A stretch of DNA of 64,000 nucleotides from Chryseobacterium camelliae (GTDB taxonomy: Bacteria > Bacteroidota > Bacteroidia > Flavobacteriales > Weeksellaceae). Positions 1-8,411 of this stretch are shown here, one piece after another. Made by a program: the position numbers and the translations under genes. Position 1 is the first letter of the stretch, and each line of letters begins with the position of its first letter. The DNA is taken from the NCBI RefSeq assembly GCF_002770595.1, contig NZ_CP022986.1, positions 2,480,001-2,544,000 on the forward strand. Reading direction: 5' to 3'. Under the pieces are notes generated by a model. The model ran no database searches. It had not been told where the DNA came from and saw nothing but the letters and a program-made list of their open reading frames with translations.

Positions 1-1
1 T

Positions 2-193
2 GAGCAGCTGCGGGAGCTTTCCAGAGAGATTACCATGATCGGTGATCTATGGAGGGACTTCGCCGTGGATATTGCCCGCGTATATAAAAACAGGAACTCC
101 AAGAGCAATATTTATCAGGAGCTTTCCAAATCCATGCTTCATATTGCCGACCTGGAAGAAGCTTTTTACAAAAAACTGAGCAAAGCAGTCTGA
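2..193 (+). CDS. C-terminal end of a probable BtrH-like acyltransferase (partial)
   Basis: An open frame enters from the left edge and stops one base before the ABC ATPase start. Only about 63 residues are visible; they are mostly helical and charged, with no catalytic motif. In flavobacterial flexirubin clusters, as I recall them, a protein with a BtrH N-terminal domain and a DUF4872 C-terminal domain commonly precedes the ABC transporter pair, and length and position here fit that. BtrH-type enzymes move an acyl group from an ACP to an acceptor, so the whole protein could help form the polyene ester. The identity is inferred from position; that it is coding is well supported by the tight spacing. 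Confidence 0.5.
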   Translation, partial: EQLRELSREITMIGDLWRDFAVDIARVYKNRNSKSNIYQELSKSMLHIADLEEAFYKKLSKAV

Positions 194-194
194 T

Positions 195-950
195 ATGGCA
201 GAAAACAGTATTGAGATCAGGAACCTGTATAAAAAATACAAAAATGCTGATGAATTTTCCGTTAATGACATTTCATTAGACATCGGGAGCGATGAGATCT
301 ATGGGATCCTGGGCCCTAACGGCGCAGGGAAAACCACATTGATTTCCATGCTTTCCGGTTTAATACAGCCTACGTCAGGACATTTTACGATCAATGGATG
401 GTCTCCTCAGAAAAATATTTCCACCATAAAACAGATCATCGGGATTGTCCCTCAGGAATACGCACTCTATCCTACCCTTACGGCAAAAGAAAATCTGATG
501 TTTTTCGGGAGCCTGTACGGGTTGAAGCACACAACACTTGACAACAGCATCGATGCAGCACTGAAAAGAATGGGGCTTTCCAAATTTGCGCATAAGAAAA
601 TCGAACAGTTTTCCGGAGGTATGAAACGCCGCTGCAACCTGATTGCGGCGACCCTTCACCATCCCAAAGTCCTTTTTCTGGATGAACCTACGGTAGGTGT
701 GGATGTACAGTCTAAAAAAGTCATCATCGACTACCTGCAGGAACTTAACCGGGAAGGCACCTGCATCATTTATACCTCCCATCACCTTTCCGAAGCAGAA
801 GAATTCTGTACTAAAATCGCCATCATAGACGGAGGCAAGATCCATGCGGTAGGAACACCGGCAGACCTTATTAACCGTGTGCCCCATGCCGAAAACCTGG
901 AAGACGTATTTATTTCATTAACCGGAAAAGAACTGAGAGATGTTGTATAA
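195..950 (+). CDS. ABC transporter ATP-binding protein
   Basis: The 251-residue protein is the ATPase of an ABC-2-type exporter. Walker A is GPNGAGKTT (about residues 40-48), the signature is FSGGMKRR (138-145) and Walker B is VLFLDEP (158-164), followed by a SHHLSEAE switch region; all catalytic elements are intact. The stop of this gene overlaps the start of the permease gene by 11 bases, so the two are translated together. As part of the pigment operon it probably powers movement of a pigment precursor or lipid across the inner membrane. The substrate is not readable from sequence, and a general drug or lipid exporter role is possible. Confidence 0.93.
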   Translation: MAENSIEIRNLYKKYKNADEFSVNDISLDIGSDEIYGILGPNGAGKTTLISMLSGLIQPTSGHFTINGWSPQKNISTIKQIIGIVPQEYALYPTLTAKENLMFFGSLYGLKHTTLDNSIDAALKRMGLSKFAHKKIEQFSGGMKRRCNLIAATLHHPKVLFLDEPTVGVDVQSKKVIIDYLQELNREGTCIIYTSHHLSEAEEFCTKIAIIDGGKIHAVGTPADLINRVPHAENLEDVFISLTGKELRDVV

Positions 951-2205
951 GCTTTGGAGAACCTTCCTGAAAGAAATTCTCTTGCTGAAAAGAGACATAG
1001 GCGGCATTGTGATTATTTTCGTCATGCCCCTGCTGCTGATTGTAACCATTACCCTGATCCAGGACTCTACCTTCAAAAATCTTGAAGGAACCCGGATTCC
1101 GATCATTTTTATTGATAATGACCGTTCCGAAGTTTCAAAAAGCATCCGCCAGGAACTGGAAAAGAACAAAAGTTTCGAACTGAAAACCGAATTTACGGAA
1201 GCTTCCGCAAGGAATGCCGTATTTTCAGGAGAATACCAGATGGCGATTGTCATCCCGGCGAAACTCACCCAGGACCTCAATACGACCATTGATGCCAAGG
1301 TGCAGAAAATCGTAAGCTCCTTCGGGCTTGAAACAGATGCAGCAGGTCAACAGGCACTTTCTGCAAAAGCCAAAGAAATCCATCTGTATTTTGATCCTGC
1401 GATTAACTCAGGATTCCGGAATTCCGTGATGAGTTCGGTTAATAAGATGATTTTTGAGATCGAGAACAAAAAAATTTACAAAGCATTCCAGGATCAGCTG
1501 GGCACCACTGAGAACCTGGAAGAGAATAAGAACCTGATTGCTTTTAAGGAAATTACACCTCCTAGAAATAAAAATGAAGCCATGCCGAATTCCGTGCAGC
1601 ACAATGTACCTGCCTGGACGCTTTTTGCCATTTTCTTCATTGTAGTGCCTTTATCGATCAATCTGGTGAAAGAAAAAAGCCAGGGAACCAGCGTGAGGGT
1701 GCGCATAAGCCCTACCCCATACTTTATCCATATCCTGGGGAAAACATTCACCTACCTGATCATCTGTATGATTCAGTTCCTGCTGATGGTGGCCGTGGGA
1801 ATGTATCTTTTCCCGTATATGGATCTGCCGGCATTCGATGTTTCAGGGAAAATGTTCCCGCTTATTATCGTGACCCTTGCAGCCGGGCTGGCCGCCATAG
1901 GATTCGGGGTTCTGCTGGGAACCATTGCAGACACGCAGGAACAATCTGCCCCTTTCGGAGCCACTTCTGTGGTTGTGCTTGCGGCTATAGGAGGCATCTG
2001 GGTCCCGGTTTTCCTCATGCCGGAATTCATGCAGCATATCGCACGGTTTTCGCCGATGAATTGGGGGCTGAATGCCTATTATGACATTATCCTCCGGAAC
2101 AGCGGCATCAGCAGCATTGCCACAGAACTGATCTTATTAATCCTGTTTTATCTCGTGATGGTAGCCCTGGCCATTGTATATGAACGGAAACTCCACCGGG
2201 TCTGA
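940..2205 (+). CDS. ABC-2 family transporter permease
   Basis: The 421-residue integral membrane protein has one membrane segment near residues 20-40, a large extracytoplasmic domain (about 45-215), then five or six membrane segments in the C-terminal half. This is the usual ABC2_membrane_3 layout. The region after the large domain carries the typical run of NLVKEKSQGT followed by RVRISPTP, an amphipathic coupling element. It overlaps the ATPase gene by 11 bases and must form the channel for it. Placed with pigment genes, it is inferred to export a pigment intermediate or to flip a lipid carrier. No odd features were seen. Confidence 0.9.
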   Translation: MLYKLWRTFLKEILLLKRDIGGIVIIFVMPLLLIVTITLIQDSTFKNLEGTRIPIIFIDNDRSEVSKSIRQELEKNKSFELKTEFTEASARNAVFSGEYQMAIVIPAKLTQDLNTTIDAKVQKIVSSFGLETDAAGQQALSAKAKEIHLYFDPAINSGFRNSVMSSVNKMIFEIENKKIYKAFQDQLGTTENLEENKNLIAFKEITPPRNKNEAMPNSVQHNVPAWTLFAIFFIVVPLSINLVKEKSQGTSVRVRISPTPYFIHILGKTFTYLIICMIQFLLMVAVGMYLFPYMDLPAFDVSGKMFPLIIVTLAAGLAAIGFGVLLGTIADTQEQSAPFGATSVVVLAAIGGIWVPVFLMPEFMQHIARFSPMNWGLNAYYDIILRNSGISSIATELILLILFYLVMVALAIVYERKLHRV

Positions 2206-2228
2206 TAAAATGAATATAAAAAAAAGAA

Positions 2229-2660
2229 ATGCAGCCTAAAGAAATGAATACCTTATCCTGTACAGAAGAAGTAAGAGTACGGTTCAATGAGACGGATCCT
2301 CTGGGAATCGTATGGCACGGGCATTATATTGTGTATTTTGAAGACGGCAGGGAAGCTTTCGGCCGTGAACACGGGCTTACCTACCTGGATATACAGAAAG
2401 CAGGGTATGTAACCCCGATCGTAAAAAGTACCTGCGAGCACTTTCTGCCCCTGAAATACGGGGAAACATTCAGGATTGTGACTACCTTCATCAACTCCGT
2501 TTCTGCCAAACTGATATACCGGTATGAAATTTTCAATACGGAAAACAAGCTGGTATGCAGCGGGGAGACCATTCAGGTTTTCTTGGATTCAGAAAGCAAT
2601 CTTTGTTTATATAACCCTGAATTCTTTCAGGACTGGAAAGACCGCATGGGATTATCATGA
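2229..2660 (+). CDS. 4-hydroxybenzoyl-CoA-type acyl thioesterase
   Basis: The 143-residue hotdog-fold protein has the 4HBT/YbgC signature near its start: RFNETDPLGIVWHGHYIVYF, including the Asp that acts in hydrolysis and the conserved H-x-H/Y-F pattern. These enzymes cleave acyl-CoA or acyl-ACP thioesters. In aryl-polyene clusters a thioesterase of this class is a standard member and may release the finished polyene or clear stalled chains. Translation may start here or at Met6 (2244); the sequence does not decide. Its end overlaps the next ketosynthase gene by four bases (ATGA), showing translational coupling. Confidence 0.88.
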   Translation: MQPKEMNTLSCTEEVRVRFNETDPLGIVWHGHYIVYFEDGREAFGREHGLTYLDIQKAGYVTPIVKSTCEHFLPLKYGETFRIVTTFINSVSAKLIYRYEIFNTENKLVCSGETIQVFLDSESNLCLYNPEFFQDWKDRMGLS

Positions 2661-3805
2661 AAAAGCCGACATTCATTACAGATTACAGCTGTGTGACGCC
2701 TCTGGGCTTCGACACTGCCTCCAACTGGGAAAACCTGATCGCCGGGAAGTCGGGGATAGCCCGGCATGCTGTCGTGGAAAATCAGGACCCGTTTTACACT
2801 TCCATGATTCCTGACGACCTGTTGAATGAAGAATTCAACAGGCATTTTGATGGCGCAGATTATACCCGGCTGGAAAAAATGCTTCTGTTATGCCTCAAAC
2901 CACTGGTTGAAAAGCATGGAATTACAGAACATACGGGACTGATACTTTCTACCACAAAAGGGAATGTTACCCTGCTTAAAAATCAGCCGCACCTTCCGGA
3001 AGGGGCGTATCTTTCCGTGCTTGCCCAAAAGATGGCTGATCATTTCGGGTTTACCTCTAAACCTATTGTCATTTCCAATGCCTGCGTATCGGGGGTTTTG
3101 GCACTGGCAGTAGCCAAAAATATGATTGCGGCCGGTACGTATACCGATGCATTTGTCATAGCCGGGGATGAGGTTTCGGAATTTGTTCTTTCCGGGTTCA
3201 ATTCCTTCCAGGCGATCGCGCCGGAACCCTGCAAACCATATGATGCGTCACGGAACGGCATTAACCTGGGGGAAGCAGCTGCGGCAGCGTATGTCACGTC
3301 ATCACCGGCCGGTCATGCACCTATATGCTTTAAAATATCAGGAGATTCATCGGTTAACGATGCCAATCATATCTCGGGTCCTTCCAGAACAGGCGACGGA
3401 TTATATATCAGTATCAGCCACGCGATGAAGGAAGCGGGAGTAACCTCTGAAACCATCGATTTCATTTCAGCACACGGAACCGCAACCCTCTACAATGATG
3501 AAATGGAATCCATTGCATTCGGCAGGGCGGGATTGCAGCATATACCCCTGCACAGCCTGAAGGGATTTTACGGGCACTGCCTCGGCGCCTCGGGGCTGCT
3601 GGAAAGCATCATAGCTATGGAAAGCGCTTTGCATGGGACGCTCATCCGATCTAAAAATTTTCAGGAAAACGGCGTATCGGGAACACTGGATATCATCACG
3701 GAAAACCGTCCTGCAGAAATTACCCATATCCTCAAAACAGCATCAGGATTCGGGGGCTGTAACGCTGCCCTGGTCCTGGAAAAATGTTCAACACCAGGCT
3801 TATGA
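2657..3805 (+). CDS. Beta-ketoacyl-ACP synthase (complete triad)
   Basis: The 382-residue protein is a FabF-like condensing enzyme. The nucleophile Cys143 sits in SNACVSG, His273 in SAHGTAT, and His307 in GHCLGASG with Lys302 just before, so the Cys-His-His set is complete. It is slightly shorter than housekeeping FabF (about 410). It is the first of a run of ketosynthase-fold genes (2657, 3802, 4751, 5947). It overlaps the thioesterase before it and the truncated ketosynthase after it by four bases each. The role is inferred: chain initiation with an aryl starter, or one class of elongation step of the polyene. Confidence 0.9.
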   Translation: MKKPTFITDYSCVTPLGFDTASNWENLIAGKSGIARHAVVENQDPFYTSMIPDDLLNEEFNRHFDGADYTRLEKMLLLCLKPLVEKHGITEHTGLILSTTKGNVTLLKNQPHLPEGAYLSVLAQKMADHFGFTSKPIVISNACVSGVLALAVAKNMIAAGTYTDAFVIAGDEVSEFVLSGFNSFQAIAPEPCKPYDASRNGINLGEAAAAAYVTSSPAGHAPICFKISGDSSVNDANHISGPSRTGDGLYISISHAMKEAGVTSETIDFISAHGTATLYNDEMESIAFGRAGLQHIPLHSLKGFYGHCLGASGLLESIIAMESALHGTLIRSKNFQENGVSGTLDIITENRPAEITHILKTASGFGGCNAALVLEKCSTPGL

Positions 3806-4341
3806 AGAAAACCGATATCTGTACCATAGCCGGTTCATCCATCACGGTAAACGGCGACGTGATTTTCAAAAGTGAAGCACAGGATTTTTCAGACTTCGCC
3901 AAAGGAGCCTATAAAGCACTGGAAATCAATTACCCTAAGTTCCATAAAATGGATGCTTTGAGCAAGCTTGCTTTTCTGGGGGCCGAAATGCTGCTTAAAG
4001 ATCAGGATAACGACAACACCGCACTGGTTTTTGCCAACAGGTCCTCCAGCCTGGATACCGATGTAAAATACCAGGAAAGCATCAATTCAAAGGAACATTA
4101 TTTCCCGAGCCCTGCCGTTTTTGTGTATACCCTGCCCAATATCTGTACGGGTGAAATCTGCATCCGGCATACAATGCAGACGGAAAATGCCTTTTTTGTC
4201 CTGGATGAGTTTGATGAAGATTTTCTGCATGCTTATTCGGAGCAGCTGATGGAATCCGGAAAAGCGGAAAAAGTACTTTGCGGCTGGATAGAACTTTATA
4301 AGGAAAGTTATAATGCTTTCGTATATTTGCTGACATTATAA
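3802..4341 (+). CDS. Truncated ketosynthase-fold protein, catalytically dead
   Basis: This is a protein of about 179 residues beginning [14 protein letters not shown] chose this start because its ATG overlaps the upstream TGA as ATGA; a start at 3784 is also open. The middle has a stretch ([20 protein letters not shown]) that resembles the segment of ketosynthases just before the active site, but there is no nucleophile Cys context, no HGT motif and no GH motif. It looks like the N-terminal half of a ketosynthase kept as a separate small protein. Similar short proteins occur in flexirubin and aryl-polyene clusters, as I recall. The role is unknown; it may scaffold or pair with an active partner. 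Confidence 0.75.
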   Translation: MKKTDICTIAGSSITVNGDVIFKSEAQDFSDFAKGAYKALEINYPKFHKMDALSKLAFLGAEMLLKDQDNDNTALVFANRSSSLDTDVKYQESINSKEHYFPSPAVFVYTLPNICTGEICIRHTMQTENAFFVLDEFDEDFLHAYSEQLMESGKAEKVLCGWIELYKESYNAFVYLLTL

Positions 4342-4480
4342 ATTTGATAACTTGAAAATGGGCTGATTTGAAAATACAATATCATAATCAGATTACATTA
4401 ACGAAATATTTTTAAATTAATTTTTAATATATCATAATTTAATTCATTTTCAAATTATCAAATTAACTTATTTTCAAATT
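4341..4480. repeat. AT-rich inverted-repeat element between two pigment genes
   Basis: This 140-base spacer interrupts an otherwise tightly packed operon. A 20-base arm at 4341-4360 (AATTTGATAACTTGAAAATG) returns as its reverse complement at 4445-4464 with 19 of 20 matches. Further copies of a short unit, close to ATTTGAAAAT, lie at about 4366-4375 and, inverted, at about 4469-4480. The interior is nearly pure A/T. The layout is that of a small non-coding repeat (MITE-like) or a large imperfect hairpin. No TAnnTTTG promoter element is evident. The ACP start follows at 4490. Confidence 0.6.
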
Positions 4481-4489
4481 AAAATCTTT

Positions 4490-4747
4490 ATGGAAAATTT
4501 AAGAGAAGAATTAAAACACAAAATTATTGAAGTCCTTAATCTTGAAGATGTTGCCGGGGAAGAAATCCAGGATACGGATCCTCTGTTCGGAGGCGGAATG
4601 GGATTGGATTCTATTGATGCCCTTGAGCTGATTGTTCTTTTGGATAAAGACTACGGCATCAAACTTTCCGACCCTAAAAAAGGAAAAGAAATTTTCCAGT
4701 CTATCGATACGATGGCTAAATTTATTGAAGAAAACAGAACAAAATAA
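4490..4747 (+). CDS. Acyl carrier protein (first of two)
   Basis: The 85-residue acidic helical protein has the phosphopantetheine attachment site GLDSIDALEL with Ser41. It carries the growing acyl chain for the ketosynthases encoded next to it. Only three bases separate it from the following ketosynthase. It differs clearly from the second ACP at 15582, so the locus may divide initiation and elongation, or polyene and resorcinol chains, between two carriers; that division is inference. It is not the housekeeping fatty-acid ACP to judge by its place in the cluster. Confidence 0.93.
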   Translation: MENLREELKHKIIEVLNLEDVAGEEIQDTDPLFGGGMGLDSIDALELIVLLDKDYGIKLSDPKKGKEIFQSIDTMAKFIEENRTK

Positions 4748-4750
4748 GTA

Positions 4751-5950
4751 ATGGGCAGAAAAATTGCCATTACGGGAATGGGCATCATTTCCTCCATCGG
4801 TCATAACGTGGAGGAAAATTTTATTTCGTTACAGTCCGGAAAGCACGGCATTTCAGATATCGAGCTGTTTAAAACACGGCATGCGGGAACCATAAAGACC
4901 GGAGAGATCAAACTGTCTAATGAAGACCTGATCCGCCAGCTCGGCCTGCCTGAAGACAATAACCTGACCCGCACAGCCTTGTTAGGCATCTGGGCGGCAA
5001 GGGAAGCGGTTGAAAAAGCAGGGATTTCAGATATGAATGAATACAGGACCGGACTGATCTCCTCTACAAGCGTAGGCGGGATGGATATTACGGAAGACCT
5101 GTTTTATACTTATGAGAACTATCCTGAAAAAAGAAAATACATCGATGCCCACGATGCAGGCAATTCCTCGCTGGCCATTGCAGAAGATCTGGGACTGAAA
5201 GGGATGGTTTCCACCATCAGTACTGCCTGTTCATCTGCGGCCAACGCCATTATGATGGGTGCCAAACTCATCAGGAGCGGAGTGCTGGACCGGGTGATCG
5301 TAGGAGGCACAGATTCACTTTCCAAATTCACCCTGAATGGCTTTAATACGCTGATGATCCTTACCGATTCCTATAACACCCCTTTTGATCAAAACAGAAA
5401 GGGACTGAACCTGGGTGAAGCTGCGGCTTTTCTGGTCCTCGAATCTGATGAGGTGGTAAAGAAAGACCATAAAAAAGTCCTGGGATACCTTTCCGGATAC
5501 GGAAATGCCAATGATGCCCATCACCAGACCGCCTCTTCTGAAAACGGACAGGGTGCTTACCTGGCCATGCAGAAAGCATTGGAGGTTTCGGGACTGGCTA
5601 AAGAAGATATTGATTACATCAATGTGCACGGAACGGCTACGCCTAACAACGATTTATCCGAAGGCATCGCCATGATCAGGATATTCGGTGAAGGCAGGGT
5701 CCCTGAATTCAGTTCTACCAAGGCATTCACAGGACATACCCTTGCTGCGGCTGCCGGGATTGAAGCAGTATTTTCCCTGCTGGCCATACAGCACAATACC
5801 ATTTTTCCGAACCTGAACTTCAGGACCAGGATGGAAGAGTTTGACCTCACTCCCGTTACCGAGCGGAAGGATAAAAACATCCGCAACGTGCTGTCTAATT
5901 CTTTCGGGTTTGGCGGCAACTGTTCCACTTTAATTTTTTCAGCATCATGA
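4751..5950 (+). CDS. Beta-ketoacyl-ACP synthase, KS alpha of a KS/CLF pair
   Basis: The 399-residue FabF-like enzyme has Cys160 in STACSSA, His293 in NVHGTAT, Lys324 and His329 in TGHTLAAAAG, a complete condensing triad. Its stop overlaps the next gene, which encodes a ketosynthase-fold protein without the triad, by four bases. That arrangement is the one seen for KS-CLF heterodimers in type II polyketide and aryl-polyene synthases. It is therefore inferred to be the catalytic half of the iterative polyene elongase, using malonyl-ACP and the ACP encoded just upstream. Confidence 0.92.
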   Translation: MGRKIAITGMGIISSIGHNVEENFISLQSGKHGISDIELFKTRHAGTIKTGEIKLSNEDLIRQLGLPEDNNLTRTALLGIWAAREAVEKAGISDMNEYRTGLISSTSVGGMDITEDLFYTYENYPEKRKYIDAHDAGNSSLAIAEDLGLKGMVSTISTACSSAANAIMMGAKLIRSGVLDRVIVGGTDSLSKFTLNGFNTLMILTDSYNTPFDQNRKGLNLGEAAAFLVLESDEVVKKDHKKVLGYLSGYGNANDAHHQTASSENGQGAYLAMQKALEVSGLAKEDIDYINVHGTATPNNDLSEGIAMIRIFGEGRVPEFSSTKAFTGHTLAAAAGIEAVFSLLAIQHNTIFPNLNFRTRMEEFDLTPVTERKDKNIRNVLSNSFGFGGNCSTLIFSAS

Positions 5951-7014
5951 GTTCCGTTTACATCAACAGTGCAGCCTGTATTTCGGCTCAGGAGACCTTA
6001 CAGGATGATTTCATCAGCCTTCTTCAGGCACAGAATGCCGTTCAGGTCTTACAGGCTGTAGAACCTAATTATAAAGAGTTTATTGCACCTGCCATGATCC
6101 GGCGGATGTCTAAAACGGTAAAAATGAGTACCGTAGCGGCACATCATGCTCTGAAAGAAGCAGGAGTTAAGCAGCCGGATGCCATTATCGTGGGTACCGG
6201 GATGGGATGCTGCCAGGATTCTGAAAAGTTCCTGAAGAACGTCATCGACAATCATGAGGAATTCCTGACTCCAACCTATTTTATCCAGTCAACCCATAAT
6301 ACGGTAGCAGGACAGATTGCTCTGGGGCTTCAGTGCCACGCTTATAATTTCACCTATGTGAACACGTCTTCGGCCCTGGAATTTTCATTGCTGGACGCTA
6401 AGCTCCAGATCAATGACGGTGAAGCAGAGAATATCCTTACAGGTGCTACAGACGAGAAAACAGACCGGGTAATGGAACTTTTCCGGCTCAACGGGACCCT
6501 GAAAACAGAAGATAATCTACCGGCTGACCATCTTCATTCGGATACTGACGGCGTAACCTGGGGCGAAGGAGCCAGCTTTTTTGTCCTGGGAAAAGACAAA
6601 TCTGAAAGTTCCTATGCAGAACTCAAGGATATCAAGATAACCAATACACTGAAGACTGAAGAAACATCAGCCTTCATAACCGAATTTTTAGCCCATAACC
6701 ATACCGAGCCTCAGGAAATCGATGCGGTGATCCTCGGATTCAGCGGTGATGCTGCCTCTGACGTGTTTTATACGGAAGCAATGAAAGTTTTCCCGGATTC
6801 TGTATTGTTATATTATAAACACCTGAGCGGCGAATTCAATACATCCAGCGGGTTTTCCCTTTTTATGGCCTGTCATATCCTCAAAGACCAGCAGGTCCCG
6901 GAAATCATGATGGCGAATACGGTAAAAAAGAACGGCATTAAAAATGTTCTCTTATACAATTACCTGAGAGGCCACGACCACAGTCTGGTACTCTTGGGAA
7001 GAGCTGATTCTTAA
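5947..7014 (+). CDS. Chain-length-factor-like ketosynthase without active site
   Basis: The 355-residue protein keeps the thiolase-fold landmarks (PTYFIQSTHNTVAGQIALG near 109-127; WGEGASFFVLG) but lacks the catalytic residues. At the nucleophile position the sequence is VNTSSA, so Thr140 replaces Cys. The HGT segment is replaced by GFSGDA. The GH segment reads KHLSGEFNTSSG, so the His is a Glu. In type II systems such partners (KS beta or CLF) shape chain length and do not condense. Coupled translation with the KS upstream supports a heterodimer. Unlike actinobacterial CLFs the nucleophile is Thr, not Gln. Confidence 0.85.
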   Translation: MSSVYINSAACISAQETLQDDFISLLQAQNAVQVLQAVEPNYKEFIAPAMIRRMSKTVKMSTVAAHHALKEAGVKQPDAIIVGTGMGCCQDSEKFLKNVIDNHEEFLTPTYFIQSTHNTVAGQIALGLQCHAYNFTYVNTSSALEFSLLDAKLQINDGEAENILTGATDEKTDRVMELFRLNGTLKTEDNLPADHLHSDTDGVTWGEGASFFVLGKDKSESSYAELKDIKITNTLKTEETSAFITEFLAHNHTEPQEIDAVILGFSGDAASDVFYTEAMKVFPDSVLLYYKHLSGEFNTSSGFSLFMACHILKDQQVPEIMMANTVKKNGIKNVLLYNYLRGHDHSLVLLGRADS

Positions 7015-7024
7015 CTGATTTAAT

Positions 7025-7792
7025 ATGATTCAGATTATGAAACATTACCTGTTTATCCTTTTTTACCTTTTCTGCAACCTGTTTATTTATGGGTTTCAGG
7101 GAAGCCTCTGGGTATACCTGTTCTGCTTAATTTTATTTTCATTAATCGTCGTCTGGGCTTCTTTTGATATCCGACTGGGGTATTTTGTAGACAGCATCAC
7201 CCATAAAAGAACAAAAACAAAGGAGATCGCACTGACATTTGATGACGGCCCCACCGAATTTACCCCTGCTGTCCTTGATTTGCTGAATGAGCATCAGGTC
7301 AGGGCTACCTTCTTCTGTATCGGCAAACAGGTTGAGAAACATCCGGAAATATTCCGGAGGATCATTACAGAAGGCCATACTGTAGGAAACCATACCTATT
7401 CGCATTCCAACCAAACCGGGTTCCTATCAGCTTCAGGAATGGCTGAAGAGATCGAAAAATGCGATGAGGTTATGCTGAAAACCGGAAATATTCAGACCAT
7501 ATTGTACCGTCCCCCGTTCGGGGTGACCAATCCGAATATTGCCAGAGCCATTAAAAGGACCGGCAAAAAAAGCATCGGCTGGAATGTGCGTTCCCTCGAT
7601 ACGGTCACCGGAAAAGCCCCGTCCATTTACAGGAGAATTATCAGAAAAATACGTCCGGGAAGTATTGTGCTGCTCCATGATACTTCACAAAAAACAACCC
7701 TTGTCCTGAAAGATTTATTATTATTTTTGAAAGATAAAAAGTACAGTACGTACACCATCGATTCAATCATCAAACCGGAACACCATGATTAA
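7025..7792 (+). CDS. Polysaccharide deacetylase (NodB) family protein, membrane-anchored
   Basis: The 255-residue protein has two hydrophobic segments at about residues 7-24 and 28-46, then a NodB homology domain. Motif 1 is TFDDGP (Asp73/Asp74), the metal His pair is in GNHTYSHS (His123, His127), motif 3 is RPPFG and motif 4 is LLHDTS. The catalytic set for a zinc-type carbohydrate esterase 4 enzyme is intact. The substrate in a pigment locus is unclear; it may remove an acetyl group from a glycan or from an acylated aromatic. It overlaps the LolA gene by eight bases. Confidence 0.9.
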   Translation: MIQIMKHYLFILFYLFCNLFIYGFQGSLWVYLFCLILFSLIVVWASFDIRLGYFVDSITHKRTKTKEIALTFDDGPTEFTPAVLDLLNEHQVRATFFCIGKQVEKHPEIFRRIITEGHTVGNHTYSHSNQTGFLSASGMAEEIEKCDEVMLKTGNIQTILYRPPFGVTNPNIARAIKRTGKKSIGWNVRSLDTVTGKAPSIYRRIIRKIRPGSIVLLHDTSQKTTLVLKDLLLFLKDKKYSTYTIDSIIKPEHHD

Positions 7793-8411
7793 AAATATTG
7801 CTTTAGGAGTTTTATTACTGGTTTCAGGCTTTGCCATCGCTCAGAATACAGCGATGACAGGGACTGAAGCCAAAGCATTTGTCACAAAAGTATCGGCAGA
7901 AAGCCGGCAGATCAAAACCTTGCAGAGCGACTTTACCCAGACCAAGAAAATGGATTTCCTGGATAAAAGCATCATCACACAGGGAAGAATGTCCCTGAAA
8001 GCCCCGAATATGCTGAGCTGGAAATACACTAAGCCCTATCAGTATGCCATTGTTTTCAAAGACAATAAGATTTTCATCAATGACCAGGGAAAAAAATCTT
8101 CGGTAGATGCAAAAAGCAAAACCTTTGAAAAGATCAACAAGCTGATTGTGGGCAGCTCCAACGGGCAGATGTTCAATGACCCTGAATTTACCGTTGCCTA
8201 TTTTAAAAATAACGGATTCAATATTGCAAAATTTACCCCCAAATCTTCCCAGCTCCTGAAATACATCAGACAGATAGAGCTGTATTTCCCTAAGAACCAG
8301 TCGACGGTTTCGCAGGTAAATATGCTGGAGGCTTCCGGGGATACCACCAATATCGTTTTCAAAAATACCAAGATCAATGCACCGGTTCCTGCGTCAGAGT
8401 TTTCTTTATAG
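7785..8411 (+). CDS. LolA-like periplasmic lipid/lipoprotein carrier
   Basis: The 208-residue protein has a signal peptide ending near GFAIAQ (about residue 20) and the LolA pattern: TLQSDFTQTK early, GRMSLKAPNMLSWKYTKPY, then a beta-rich body. Housekeeping LolA ferries lipoproteins to the outer membrane. Copies in aryl-polyene clusters are thought to carry the hydrophobic pigment or its lipid. The gene overlaps the next, an outer-membrane lipoprotein, by 35 bases, which suggests a shuttle-and-acceptor pair. No frameshift was seen. Confidence 0.88.
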   Translation: MIKNIALGVLLLVSGFAIAQNTAMTGTEAKAFVTKVSAESRQIKTLQSDFTQTKKMDFLDKSIITQGRMSLKAPNMLSWKYTKPYQYAIVFKDNKIFINDQGKKSSVDAKSKTFEKINKLIVGSSNGQMFNDPEFTVAYFKNNGFNIAKFTPKSSQLLKYIRQIELYFPKNQSTVSQVNMLEASGDTTNIVFKNTKINAPVPASEFSL

